A DNA stretch of 64,000 nucleotides from Actinomycetospora corticicola (GCF_013409505.1 NZ_JACCBN010000001.1:4898001-4962000), one strand, 5' to 3'. Shown: positions 48,833 to 56,765, counted from the stretch's first letter. The notes: generated by a model from the sequence alone, not told the origin. Made by a program: numbers and translations.

Positions 48833-49942
48833 ATGTCGAGATTCCGGATTCTCGTAATCACGGTGGTCGCGGGTGTGGTGCTGGTGGGCTGCGCCGGAGG
48901 AACGGCCGCCGTCCCGCCGTCGACCCCGCTGCGACCGGCCGGCTGCACGGCCCCGACGTCGACCGACCTCACCACCCCCGACGGGTGGCTCGGGCGCATC
49001 GCGATCCGACCCGACACTGTCGGGCTCGTGGTCGACGACGGGCGCGGACACGTCGTCTCGCACGCTCCCGACACGCCCCTCCCGCTCGCCTCGGCCGTCA
49101 AGGTCGTGCACCTGACGGCGTACGCCGCCGCGGTGGCCGACGGACGGGTGCGCGCCGACGGGCGGGTCACCCGCGCCGACTGGGAGCGCTGGTACGTGCC
49201 GGGCACGGACGGGAACGCGCACCCGAGCGCCCTCCAGCGGCTCGGTCCCGGCCCGGACTACACCGTCGGCCAGCTGGTCACCGCGATGATCCGGGAGAGC
49301 GACAACGCCGCGGCCGACTGGGTGCGGGCGCGGCTCGGCGACGACGCCCTCCGGGCGGCCGCCGCCTCGACCGGCTGGACGGACGTCGAGCTGCCCGGGT
49401 TCGCCGGTGCGGCGGCCCGCCTCGCCATGCCGGACCTCGTGCCGGCGGGGGCGAGTCACGCTCAGGTCGTGGACCTCGACGGTCCCCTCGGCCGTCGGGT
49501 CGCCGACGACCCGGCCTTCCGCGACGAGGTCGCCCGCCGGATCGCCGCCGCGGCGCAGCAGGACCCGGCCCGCTTCGTCGCCGACGCGCGCGCCTGGTCG
49601 GCGACCACCGCGCTGGGCACGCCCGCCCAGCTGCTCGGCGTCCACCGGGCGATCGCGACCGGGGCCGTCCCCGGCGCCGACCTCGCCGCGCGGGAGCTGA
49701 CCTGGCAGGGGCCGACACCCGGCGTCGGGACCGTGGGGTTCAAGAGCGGCAGCTTCGTCGACGTCCTCACCTTCGGGGGCTTCCTGCGTCGGAACGACGG
49801 CTCCCTCGGCTACGCCGTCGTGCTCGGCCGCGACCTCCCCGCGACCCCGCCGGTCGGCGAGCAGGTCGCGGGCCAGCAGGGCCTCGCGCTGAACGCCCTC
49901 GTGTCGTCGCGGTGGCTCGACCGCCTGCTCTGCGTCGCGTGA
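48833..49942 (+). CDS. class A beta-lactamase-like serine hydrolase lipoprotein
   Basis: A 369-residue lipoprotein with lipobox VLVGC (Cys20). The penicillin-recognising fold has Ser87-x-x-Lys90 (ASAVK), SDN at 156-158 and KSG in GFKSGSF, but I find no clear ExxLN omega-loop Glu, so efficient penicillin hydrolysis is doubtful. Related mycobacterial proteins are esterase-like or bind peptidoglycan. TAGCTT at 48821-48826 stands six bases before the ATG, a leaderless layout. It is divergent from the SNase-fold gene. Confidence 0.85.
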   Translation: MSRFRILVITVVAGVVLVGCAGGTAAVPPSTPLRPAGCTAPTSTDLTTPDGWLGRIAIRPDTVGLVVDDGRGHVVSHAPDTPLPLASAVKVVHLTAYAAAVADGRVRADGRVTRADWERWYVPGTDGNAHPSALQRLGPGPDYTVGQLVTAMIRESDNAAADWVRARLGDDALRAAAASTGWTDVELPGFAGAAARLAMPDLVPAGASHAQVVDLDGPLGRRVADDPAFRDEVARRIAAAAQQDPARFVADARAWSATTALGTPAQLLGVHRAIATGAVPGADLAARELTWQGPTPGVGTVGFKSGSFVDVLTFGGFLRRNDGSLGYAVVLGRDLPATPPVGEQVAGQQGLALNALVSSRWLDRLLCVA

Positions 49943-49958
49943 GTGGGACGATCACGGC

Positions 49959-50417
49959 GTGACCGACGACGAGCGCCTCGCCGCCCTCGAGGCCCGCGTC
50001 ACGGCGTTGGAGGCCGCCGCTCCGTCGTCGTCCGCGGAGGTCGTCGACGACTCCGGGGTCGTGTCCTACGAGGGCGCGGTCCGGCTCCACGGCGAGGTGT
50101 CGTGGCGCATCGACTACTCGCCGTCGGCCGCCCTCGGGCTACCGGCCGCCCCCACGGCCGAGGTCCTCGCCGCGCTCGGCCACCCGGTGCGGCTCGCGCT
50201 GGTCCGCCGCCTGCTCACCGGCCCCGCCTCGGCGGCCGAGCTCCAGGACGCCGCCGAGCTCTCCTCGACGGGGCAGGTCTACCACCACCTGCGCGCCCTG
50301 ACCGCAGCCCGCGTCGTCGAGCAGGACGGCCGCTCCTTCCGCGTCCCCGCCACGGGCGTCGTCCCGGTCCTGACGATGCTCCTCGCCGCCGGCGACGTCG
50401 CCGGACTGCTCCGCTGA
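49959..50417 (+). CDS. ArsR-like winged-helix protein
   Basis: A 152-residue protein. A short coiled N-terminus (DDERLAALEARVTALEAA) precedes a winged-helix domain at about 65-135: VLAALGHPVRLALVRRLLTG, ASAAELQDAAELSSTGQVYHHLRAL, ARVVEQDGRSFRV. No metal-binding Cys is present, so it is not a classical ArsR metal sensor. It lies 16 bp after the beta-lactamase-like gene and could regulate it. The GTG at 49959 begins the conserved coil. Confidence 0.82.
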   Translation: MTDDERLAALEARVTALEAAAPSSSAEVVDDSGVVSYEGAVRLHGEVSWRIDYSPSAALGLPAAPTAEVLAALGHPVRLALVRRLLTGPASAAELQDAAELSSTGQVYHHLRALTAARVVEQDGRSFRVPATGVVPVLTMLLAAGDVAGLLR

Positions 50418-50468
50418 GTTCGTCCATTCCGTTCCCGACGACGGGTCCGGCTGATTAGCGTGGGTCGG

Positions 50469-50933
50469 GTGAGCGTCCCGGTGCCGCCCGGCCTGTACAC
50501 GGAGCCGTCCCGTGGCGCCCCGCCCTTCCCCGCTCCGCCGCCCCAGGCCTCCGACCCGACCGTCCTGTCCACCGGCCAGGTCATGCCGCGCCAGGCGATG
50601 CCGGTCGCCGACGTCGGGAACGCGTTCTCCGTCGACCTCGCCGCGGCGCCCCAGGTGCTGCGGGACCTACAGCAGGCCGTCGAGGAACTCACCGCGATGA
50701 GGCGGGACGCGGTCCAGCTGGGCAAGATCGACCCGGGCACCGGCGACCAGGTGAGTCGTGATGCCGCAACGGTCTTCGAGGCCATCGCCGTCGGTGGACC
50801 CGGGAGTCTCCTGAACGCGATCGACGGCGGAATCAGCCGAATCGAGGGGCTGATGACCGCGATCGAGACGGAACTCCGTGACTACCAGACCGCAGAAGAT
50901 GCGAGTCGACGCGGGTTCGATGCGCGGCCGTGA
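50469..50933 (+). CDS. PE-like/type VII-type small protein with YxxxE motif
   Basis: A 154-residue protein. After a Pro-rich start, residues 50-145 form two helices: FSVDLAAAPQVLRDLQQAVEE resembles the PE helix, and GISRIEGLMTAIETELRDY ends in YQTAE, a YxxxE pattern close to the YxxxD/E export signal of type VII substrates. No ESX genes lie in the window. TAGCGT at 50456-50461 is seven bases before the GTG at 50469, which favours that start over the GTG at 50460. It overlaps the DUF3558 lipoprotein gene by 14 bases, a pairing common in pseudonocardias. Confidence 0.6.
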   Translation: MSVPVPPGLYTEPSRGAPPFPAPPPQASDPTVLSTGQVMPRQAMPVADVGNAFSVDLAAAPQVLRDLQQAVEELTAMRRDAVQLGKIDPGTGDQVSRDAATVFEAIAVGGPGSLLNAIDGGISRIEGLMTAIETELRDYQTAEDASRRGFDARP

Positions 50934-51480
50934 GGCGGTCTGGTTCGTCGCACTCATGGCTCTCCTGGCGAGTTGTTCCACACCGGCTCCGGACCTGCCG
51001 TCTCCGTCGACCTCACCGACGTCCGCTCGGTACGGCGCGCCGGTCGTCGACGCACCCCGCGACGTCACTGCGTATGCCGGACAACCCTGCACGCTGCTGT
51101 CCGGGTCCGAACTGCAGGCGCTCGGTCTGCGTGGCCCGGGCGTCCAACGAACGTCGGTCGATGTTCAGGAATGCTCGTGGCCGACCGCGGAACGTGGGCG
51201 GCTCGCCATGGCCGTCAACGCCGACCGCGACCTGCTCGTCGACACCTACCGATCGCGTGTGCTCCCGATCTTCGTACCGACGACGGTCGAGGGGATGCCC
51301 GCTGTCCGGCAGCGCTCCAGGCCGGACGACAACACGTGCACCGTGACCACCGGACTCGGTCCGCGCCAGGCACTCGAGACCGAGTGGTCGGGGTTGACGA
51401 GCCGCCAGACCACTGATCCGTGCGCGAGGGCCGAGGAGGCGATCGCGCTCGTCGTCAGGAAGCTCCCGCCACAGCGGTGA
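50920..51480 (+). CDS. DUF3558-like lipoprotein
   Basis: A 186-residue lipoprotein. The signal peptide VWFVALMALLASC ends in a lipobox Cys at 20. The body has AGQPCTLLSGSELQALGL, VQECSWPTAER and DPCARAEEAIALVVRKLP, the Cys pattern of DUF3558, an actinobacterial lipoprotein family of unknown role. The ATG at 50920 best places the signal peptide; it overlaps the PE-like gene by 14 bases. GC content is lower than its neighbours (more A and T in third positions), hinting at a separate history. Confidence 0.78.
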   Translation: MRGREAVWFVALMALLASCSTPAPDLPSPSTSPTSARYGAPVVDAPRDVTAYAGQPCTLLSGSELQALGLRGPGVQRTSVDVQECSWPTAERGRLAMAVNADRDLLVDTYRSRVLPIFVPTTVEGMPAVRQRSRPDDNTCTVTTGLGPRQALETEWSGLTSRQTTDPCARAEEAIALVVRKLPPQR

Positions 51481-51532
51481 CGACTTCAGTGGCATCAGGT
51501 GCACTCCGCTGCGCTCCCTGCCACTGAAGTCG
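51481..51532. repeat. intergenic palindrome directly after the DUF3558 gene
   Basis: CGACTTCAGTGGCA and its exact complement flank 24 bases. It starts on the base after the stop codon. It may be the gene's terminator or the end of a larger element that continues into the family D repeats. Confidence 0.65.
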
Positions 51533-51550
51533 CGGCGCGCCGACCGAGTC

Positions 51551-51750
51551 ACCGCCCGGACCTGCCCCATGTGCACCTCACGACGGCCGGTGGGGCGAGG
51601 TGGGGTGGGCCGCCCGCGTCTGTGGCCCATTCATGTCGTCAGATGCGTCAACGGGGCCACTCGCGCCGCCGCCCGCCCAGCCCTTCTGCCGCGAGGTTCA
51701 CGTCAGGCAGGCCGAACCGCGCCCGGACCTGCCCCCTGTGAACCTCGGCG
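51551..51750. repeat. palindromic repeat family D, one full and one half copy
   Basis: The full copy is 51689-51750 and pairs at 17 of 23 arm positions. The half copy is 51551-51583; the 16 bases CGCCCGGACCTGCCCC at 51553 recur exactly at 51720. The 303-bp gap 51481-51783 holds only such repeats and no gene. Confidence 0.75.
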
Positions 51751-51783
51751 TCGCCTCCGAACGCCCGAAACGGCCCGGGAGAG

Positions 51784-52260
51784 CTACTCCGCGACGTCCA
51801 CCACCGTGCCGCCGGTGGCCTCCACCAGCTCGGCCGGCGTCGCGTCGAAGACGGTCCGGGGTGAGCCGGCCGCGGCCCAGACCCGGTCCCAGGCCAGGAC
51901 GCCACGGTCGATCAGGGTCCGCACCGGGGCCACCAGGCCGACGGGCGCGACGCCGCCGATCGCGAACCCCGTCCGCTCCCGCACGAACGTGCCGGACGCC
52001 TGCTCGACCGGCTCGCCGAGGACCGCGGACAGCTTCCCGACGTCCACCCGCGTCGACCCCGACGCGAGCACCAGCACGGCCGCGTCCGTCGAGGGCAGCC
52101 GGAAGACCAGCGACTTCACGATCTGCCCGACCTCGCAACCGAGCGCGGCACCCGCCTCGGCCGCCGTCCGCGTCGAGTCGGGCAGTTCACGGGAGCGCCC
52201 TCCCAGGCCCAGTTCCTCCAGCGCGGCGGCCACCCGCTTGACGCTGCCTCCCTTCGCCAC
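51784..52260 (-). CDS. YbaK/EbsC-type aminoacyl-tRNA deacylase
   Basis: A 158-residue editing-domain protein. VGQIVKSLVFRL has the conserved Lys of the YbaK active site, followed by LVLASGSTRVD, GFAIGGVAPVGL (the GxxPxG loop) and TLIDRGVLAWDRVWAAAGSP. It clears misacylated tRNA, typically Cys-tRNA-Pro or Ala-tRNA-Pro. The GTG at 52260 overlaps the nitrilase stop by a few bases, so the two are co-translated. Confidence 0.9.
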   Translation of the reverse strand: MAKGGSVKRVAAALEELGLGGRSRELPDSTRTAAEAGAALGCEVGQIVKSLVFRLPSTDAAVLVLASGSTRVDVGKLSAVLGEPVEQASGTFVRERTGFAIGGVAPVGLVAPVRTLIDRGVLAWDRVWAAAGSPRTVFDATPAELVEATGGTVVDVAE

Positions 52261-52262
52261 CG

Positions 52263-53051
52263 CTACATCCGCCGGTTCGCGAGCACCGGCAGCACCTCGC
52301 GGACCTTCGCCACCGACGCGGTGTCCACGTCCACGACGAGCAGGCCCGGGTCGTCCGCCAGCGACTCGACGATCGTCCCCGTCGGGCCGGCGACGAGCGA
52401 GTGGCCCACTCCGCGCGGCGCCTTCCCCGGGTCCAGACCCCGTGCCAGCGGGTCGGCCTGGTCGCAGGCCACCACGAACGTCGTGGAGTCGACCGCCCGG
52501 GCGCGCACGAGCAGCTCCCACTGCTCGATCTTGCCCTCGCCCGCACCCCACGAGGCCGGGAGCAGCACGGTCGAGGCGCCCCGGTCGGCGAGGGCGCGGA
52601 ACAGCTCGGGGAAGCGCACGTCGTAGCAGACCGCGAGGCCGAGGGTCTCGCCGTCGACCTCGACGACGACCGGCGAGGAGCCGGGCGCGACGGTCTTCGA
52701 CTCGGCGAACCCGAACGCGTCGTAGAGGTGGATCTTGTCGTAGGAGGTGTCGACGCCACGTCCGACCGCGAGCAGCGTGTTGGTCACCCGCCCGTCGTCG
52801 GTCGGGGTGAACATGCCGGCCACCACCAGCACCCCGTGCTGCTCGGCGATCGCGCGCACCTCGGTGGCCCAGGGCCCGTCGAGGGGCTCGGCGACCGGCT
52901 TGAGCGACACCCCGAAGCGGCACATCGTCGCCTCCGGGAACACCACGACCGTCGCGCCCTGCTGCGCGGCCAGCGCCGTGTGGTCGCGGATGAGCTCCAG
53001 ATTCGCCTTCGGATCGTCGGTGGCCAGGATCTGAGCGAGGGCGACGCGCAT
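52263..53051 (-). CDS. carbon-nitrogen hydrolase (nitrilase superfamily)
   Basis: A 262-residue amidase-like enzyme. The catalytic triad is present: Glu40 (VVFPEAT), Lys106 (SYDKIHLYD) and Cys142 (AVCYDVRFPEL). The SYDKIHLYDAFGFAES segment is typical of the Nit1/Nit2 group, in which bacterial members repair deaminated glutathione or act as omega-amidase; the actinobacterial substrate is not known. It precedes the YbaK gene on the same strand and is divergent from the N-acetyltransferase gene. Confidence 0.9.
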   Translation of the reverse strand: MRVALAQILATDDPKANLELIRDHTALAAQQGATVVVFPEATMCRFGVSLKPVAEPLDGPWATEVRAIAEQHGVLVVAGMFTPTDDGRVTNTLLAVGRGVDTSYDKIHLYDAFGFAESKTVAPGSSPVVVEVDGETLGLAVCYDVRFPELFRALADRGASTVLLPASWGAGEGKIEQWELLVRARAVDSTTFVVACDQADPLARGLDPGKAPRGVGHSLVAGPTGTIVESLADDPGLLVVDVDTASVAKVREVLPVLANRRM

Positions 53052-53072
53052 GGGGCCGTGTATACCGGGCGC

Positions 53073-53798
53073 GTGGATGTGAGGGCATACCTCGGGCGCA
53101 TCGGCGCGCGCGAGGACGACGACGTCGCGGTGCTCGCCGACCGGCACTACCGGTCGGTGCCGTTCGAGAACCTGTCGATCCACCTCGGCGAGCCGATCGA
53201 CCTCACGCCGGAGGGCCTCTTCGAGAAGATCGTGCGCCGTCGGCGGGGCGGGTTCTGCTACGAGCTCAACGGGTCGTTCGGCCGGCTGCTCACCGAGCTG
53301 GGGCACGACGTGCGGTTCCTCGGCGGCGTCGTCCACACCCCCCGGGGCGACACGGCTCCGCTCGCCCACCTGGCCCTGCAGGTCGACGGACTCCTCGTCG
53401 ACGTCGGCTTCGGCGGGTTCCTCGTGCTGCCGGCCTCCCTCGACGAACCGTCGACGCAGATCGACCCGCAGCCCGACGGCGACGTCGAGGTCGTCGGTCC
53501 CGACGGCAGGCCCGGCTACCGGCTCGAGCGCCGGGCACGGTCGTGGGAGGACTTCGGCCCGACCTGCTGGTGGACCGCCACCCACCCGGACTCCGGGTTC
53601 ACCCACGGCCCCACCTGCTCGCTCCCCACCGCGGACGGCGGCCGGGTCACGATGGCGGGCGCGCACCGGATCGTCACCGCGCCCGACCGGAAACGGACCG
53701 AGGACGACCTTCCCGACGACGAGGCCCTGGTCGCCTATCGCGAGCTGTTCGGCATCGACCTCGACCGCCTCCCCGTCGCGCTGCACCCGCCGTCGTGA
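53073..53798 (+). CDS. nat: arylamine N-acetyltransferase
   Basis: A 241-residue NAT. The Cys-His-Asp triad is Cys62 (RGGFCYELN), His99 (LAHLALQV) and Asp110 (LLVDVGFGG). It transfers acetyl or propionyl from CoA to arylamines; in mycobacteria it acetylates isoniazid and affects lipid metabolism. It is about 35 residues shorter than mycobacterial NAT, mostly in the C-terminal domain. TATACC at 53061-53066 is six bases before the GTG, so the mRNA is probably leaderless. It overlaps the SurE-like gene by GTGA. Confidence 0.92.
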   Translation: MDVRAYLGRIGAREDDDVAVLADRHYRSVPFENLSIHLGEPIDLTPEGLFEKIVRRRRGGFCYELNGSFGRLLTELGHDVRFLGGVVHTPRGDTAPLAHLALQVDGLLVDVGFGGFLVLPASLDEPSTQIDPQPDGDVEVVGPDGRPGYRLERRARSWEDFGPTCWWTATHPDSGFTHGPTCSLPTADGGRVTMAGAHRIVTAPDRKRTEDDLPDDEALVAYRELFGIDLDRLPVALHPPS

Positions 53799-54637
53799 TC
53801 GCACCGCGTCTCGTCCTCGCCGTCGTCGGCGCCCTGCTCTGCGGGGCGTGCGCGGCCACGCCGGTCGCTCCGCCGGCCCCGCCCACGGCGACCCTGCAGG
53901 CGCGGGAGGCCCCCGCGCCGACGACCACCACCTCCGCCCCGCCCGCGAAGCTCCGCGTCCTCCTCACCGACGACGACGGGTGGGACGCGGGCGGGATCAC
54001 GGCCATGCGCGCCGCGCTGTCCGGCGCCGGGTACGACGTCACGCTGGTCGCCCCGTCGGGCAATCGCAGCGGAGCGGGCGCCTCGTCCGACGGGCGCACC
54101 GAGCTCGACGAGAAGGACCGCGGCGTCTACGCCGTCGACGGCTATCCGGTCGACGCCGTGCGCGCCGGGCTGGACCTCATGCGCGACGACCCGCCCGACC
54201 TCGTCGTCTCCGGGACCAACCTCGGGCACAACTCCGGGACCGGCATCGTCGAGTCGGGCACCGTCGGAGCCGCCGTGACCGCGGCGCGGGCGGGTATCCC
54301 GGCCATCGCCTCGTCGACGCACCGCGGCCGGTCGGAGGACGACTGCGCCGCGACCGCCGCCTACGTCGCGAAGCTCGTGCGGACGCTCGGCCCGGACCTG
54401 TTCGCGCCCGGCGTCGTCGTCAACGTCAACTACCCGGCGGGCGGCCCGGCGGAGGAGGTCCGGGTCCGCGACCCGCTCGTCGTGGAGCTCGACGGCGAGG
54501 AGATGCGGGTCCCGACCGACGGGCCCGACGACGACGTCGACCTGCTCGACGACGGCGTCGCGACCCTCACCCAGCTCGACGTCGGGGGAGCGGGCGCCTC
54601 GAGCGACGTCGTGGACCGGCTCCGGGAGGTGCGCTGA
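53795..54637 (+). CDS. SurE-like phosphatase, predicted lipoprotein
   Basis: A 280-residue protein. A signal peptide ends in GALLCGAC, giving a lipobox, followed by a Pro/Thr linker. From residue 53 the SurE fold begins: VLLTDDDGWDAGGI (usual form NDDG; the metal Asp pair is kept), GNRSGAG, VVSGTNLGHNSGTGIVESGTVGAA and VNVNYP. SurE is normally a cytoplasmic 5'-nucleotidase; here the signal peptide places it outside. The GTG overlaps the nat stop. It converges on cds1 over palindrome family E. Confidence 0.85.
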   Translation: MIAPRLVLAVVGALLCGACAATPVAPPAPPTATLQAREAPAPTTTTSAPPAKLRVLLTDDDGWDAGGITAMRAALSGAGYDVTLVAPSGNRSGAGASSDGRTELDEKDRGVYAVDGYPVDAVRAGLDLMRDDPPDLVVSGTNLGHNSGTGIVESGTVGAAVTAARAGIPAIASSTHRGRSEDDCAATAAYVAKLVRTLGPDLFAPGVVVNVNYPAGGPAEEVRVRDPLVVELDGEEMRVPTDGPDDDVDLLDDGVATLTQLDVGGAGASSDVVDRLREVR

Positions 54638-54641
54638 CGCG

Positions 54642-54687
54642 CAGGTGAGCACTAAGTGGGCCTATAGCCCCCCTTACTGCTCACCTG
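54642..54687. repeat. palindromic repeat family E copy 1
   Basis: Arms of 19 bases, 17 pairing, surround CCTATAGC. It fills the gap between the convergent SurE-like and cds1 genes and codes the last residues and TAG stop of cds1. A copy with the same core is at 63566-63615. Confidence 0.85.
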
Positions 54688-55758
54688 GGCGAAGCCCACC
54701 TCCACGGACTCCGCGTACGACGCCGGGTCGATCCCCTGCGCCGCCAGCCAGGCGTCGTCGCCGAAGGTGGCGCGGTACCGGTCGGCCCGGTCGCACAGCA
54801 GCGTGACGATGCTGCCCTGCTCGCCCCGCTCCACCATCTCGCCGGCGAGGTGCAGGGCGCCGAACACGTTGGTCCCGGTGGACGGCCCGGCGTCGATGCC
54901 GAAGCGATCGGCGAGGAACCGCATCGCCGCGACCGACCCGCCGTCGGGAACGCCGAGCATCCGGTCGACGACCCGCGGCACGAACGACGGCTCGACCCGC
55001 GGCCGCCCGATGCCCTCGATCCGCGAGCCGGGCCCGGTCGGCTCCTCGCCGGCGTAGTGGCGCAGGAAGGCCGAGCCCTCCGGGTCGACGACGGCGAGCC
55101 GCGTGGCGTGGCCGCGGTAGCGCAGGTAGCGGCCGATCGTCGCGCTCGTGCCGCCGGTGCCGGCGCCGACGACGACCCAGGTCGGGACCGGGTGCGGCTC
55201 CTCGGCGAGCTGGTCGAAGATCGACTCGGCGATGTTGTTGTTGCCGCGCCAGTCGGTCGCGCGCTCGGCGTGGGTGAACTGGTCGAGGTAGTGGCCGCCG
55301 CACGCGTCGGCGATCCGGCGGGCCTCCGCGTAGACCTCGCCGGCGGCGTCGACGAACGCGCAGGTGCCGCCCTCGCGCTCGATCAGCCGGACCTTGCGGG
55401 CGCTGGTGGAGCGGGCCATCACCGCCACGAACGGCAGCCCGACGAGCCGCGCGAAGTACGCCTCGCTGACGGCGGTCGAGCCGGAGGAGGCCTCGACGAC
55501 GGTGGTGTCGAGGCCGATGTCGCCGTTGCAGAGCGCGTAGAGGAACAGGCTGCGGGCGAGCCGGTGCTTGAGGCTGCCGGTCGGGTGCGTCGACTCGTCC
55601 TTGAGGTACAGCTGGACGTCGCCCCCGCCCGGCAGCCGCAGCAGGTGGGTGTCCGCGGACCGGCGGGTGTCCGCGGTGATCTGCCCGACCGCCCAGGTCA
55701 CCCATGCCCGGTCGGTGGTCGTCGCCGGGCGGACGTCGCGGAGCTCCACGCCCCGCAT
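54652..55758 (-). CDS. cds1: L-cysteine desulfhydrase Cds1
   Basis: A 368-residue PLP enzyme of the cysteine synthase/CBS fold. The PLP Lys is Lys64 in [13 protein letters not shown], with [14 protein letters not shown] (substrate loop) and [14 protein letters not shown] (phosphate loop). The block [14 protein letters not shown] and [14 protein letters not shown] match M. tuberculosis Cds1 (Rv3684), which breaks cysteine down to sulfide, pyruvate and ammonia. The final residues GGYRPT come from the palindromic repeat. It is the last gene after DUF4395 (4-bp gap) and a cysteine-type leader peptide, so cysteine level likely controls it. Confidence 0.92.
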   Translation of the reverse strand: MRGVELRDVRPATTTDRAWVTWAVGQITADTRRSADTHLLRLPGGGDVQLYLKDESTHPTGSLKHRLARSLFLYALCNGDIGLDTTVVEASSGSTAVSEAYFARLVGLPFVAVMARSTSARKVRLIEREGGTCAFVDAAGEVYAEARRIADACGGHYLDQFTHAERATDWRGNNNIAESIFDQLAEEPHPVPTWVVVGAGTGGTSATIGRYLRYRGHATRLAVVDPEGSAFLRHYAGEEPTGPGSRIEGIGRPRVEPSFVPRVVDRMLGVPDGGSVAAMRFLADRFGIDAGPSTGTNVFGALHLAGEMVERGEQGSIVTLLCDRADRYRATFGDDAWLAAQGIDPASYAESVEVGFAQVSSKGGYRPT

Positions 55759-55762
55759 GCTG

Positions 55763-56182
55763 TCAGGCGGTGCGCGCGCCCCGGGCCCGGGCGAGCAGCC
55801 CGTACATCTCGCAGCCGAGGCAGAACCCGAACGCGGCGTTGAGGAACGCGGCAGCCAGGGCGAACGCGGTCGCGACGACGCCGAGCGCGGTCAGCCCGCT
55901 CAGGTACCCGGCGGCCGCGACGACGGTGAACACCAGGCCGACGGTCTGCGAGAACCGGACCGGCGCGGCGTCCTCGGTCTCGGTGGGCGGCCCCAGCCGC
56001 GGGCGCACCGCGACCCGGAACAGGGCGCCGTAGGGCGAGAACCGCATCCCGAACAGCGCCGGCAGGGCGAACACGACGGCCTGGGCGAGGGCGAGCCGGC
56101 CGCTGCCGGTGATCAGGACGACGGCCAGGACGACGGTGGTGACGGTCGCGGCGAAGCGGACGCCGCGGGGGTCGAGCTGCAT
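55763..56182 (-). CDS. DUF4395 membrane protein with CxxC
   Basis: A 139-residue protein with four hydrophobic helices. [20 protein letters not shown] and [16 protein letters not shown] are the family marks; the CLGC pair may handle thiol or sulfur. Relatives often sit next to thioredoxin-like and sulfurtransferase genes. It lies between the leader peptide and cds1 with four bases to cds1. The 37 bases before the ATG at 56182 include a run of ten C on the coding strand and GAGGAAG. Confidence 0.9.
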   Translation of the reverse strand: MQLDPRGVRFAATVTTVVLAVVLITGSGRLALAQAVVFALPALFGMRFSPYGALFRVAVRPRLGPPTETEDAAPVRFSQTVGLVFTVVAAAGYLSGLTALGVVATAFALAAAFLNAAFGFCLGCEMYGLLARARGARTA

Positions 56183-56219
56183 GGGTGCTTCCTCGGTCGG
56201 GGGGGGGGTGGGCGCGGGG

Positions 56220-56297
56220 TCAGCGGCCCGGACAGAGGTCCGAGGCGAGGCGGCCGTGGTCCACGGCGCGGCGTCGGGTCAGCACGTCGACGATCAT
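56220..56297 (-). CDS. 25-residue cysteine-type leader peptide (attenuator)
   Basis: A very short ORF whose ATG overlaps the TGA of the thioredoxin gene (ATGA). The peptide has LTRRRAVDHGRLASDLCPGR, the pattern of actinobacterial leader peptides found before sulfur-assimilation and thiol genes (basic run, VD, R-L/V-A/S-S, then Leu-Cys near the end). Slow reading of the Cys codon when cysteine is scarce would change downstream transcription. After it come 37 bases with a C10 tract and then DUF4395-cds1. The family assignment is from memory of the pattern. Confidence 0.65.
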   Translation of the reverse strand: MIVDVLTRRRAVDHGRLASDLCPGR

Positions 56298-56725
56298 CGG
56301 GCGGAGGTCAGCTCGCTGTCCAGCGCCTCGAGCAGTTCCTGACGACGGGGCACGCCGGACACCCGCAGCAGCTCGCGTCCGTCGCGGGCGAAGGCGACCG
56401 TGGTGGGGGTGCGCATGACGTCGAGCGTGCGCGCGATCTCGGGCCGCTCGGCGATGTCGACCTCGACGTGGCGCAGGCCGTCGCGCGTCCCGCTCAGCTC
56501 GGTGAGCTGGACCGCGGTCTGTCGGCAGGGCGTGCAGATCGGGGACGACAGCTGGAGCAGGAGCACCCGGTCGTCGGCCGCCGGCTCGACCCCGACGAGG
56601 TTCCAGCCCGGGGCGACCCGACCCGTCGTCGGGACGACGCGGCCGCTCCGCGCGCGCAGGACGAGGCCGACGACGGTGGCGACGGCGAGCACCGCGAGGA
56701 CGACGACCAGGCCGGTGACGGACAT
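56294..56725 (-). CDS. membrane-anchored thioredoxin-like protein
   Basis: A 143-residue protein with one N-terminal helix (residues 3-24) and a thioredoxin fold containing SSPICTPCRQTAVQL (CTPC active site) and a cis-Pro region VMRTPTTVAF. It is shorter than TlpA and probably acts at the outer face of the membrane with DUF4395, which has its own CxxC. It heads the unit thioredoxin, leader peptide, DUF4395, cds1. Confidence 0.88.
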   Translation of the reverse strand: MSVTGLVVVLAVLAVATVVGLVLRARSGRVVPTTGRVAPGWNLVGVEPAADDRVLLLQLSSPICTPCRQTAVQLTELSGTRDGLRHVEVDIAERPEIARTLDVMRTPTTVAFARDGRELLRVSGVPRRQELLEALDSELTSAR

Positions 56726-56765
56726 GCCACGACCAACCCGCACGCGCCGCGACCTGTTCCCGGCC

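Noticed and set aside
48833-49942. Acquired antibiotic-resistance beta-lactamase.
   Set aside because: SxxK, SDN and KSG are present but the omega-loop Glu is not evident, composition is like the rest of the genome and there is no mobile context; more likely a housekeeping lipoprotein.
51481-51783. Remnant of an insertion sequence.
   Set aside because: Inverted repeats are present, but there is no transposase fragment and no target-site duplication that I can see.
56199-56208. Run of ten G as a phase-variation tract.
   Set aside because: It lies outside coding sequence, after the leader peptide; it could affect spacing or Rho loading, but frame switching of a protein is not possible here. 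It could also be a sequencing error.
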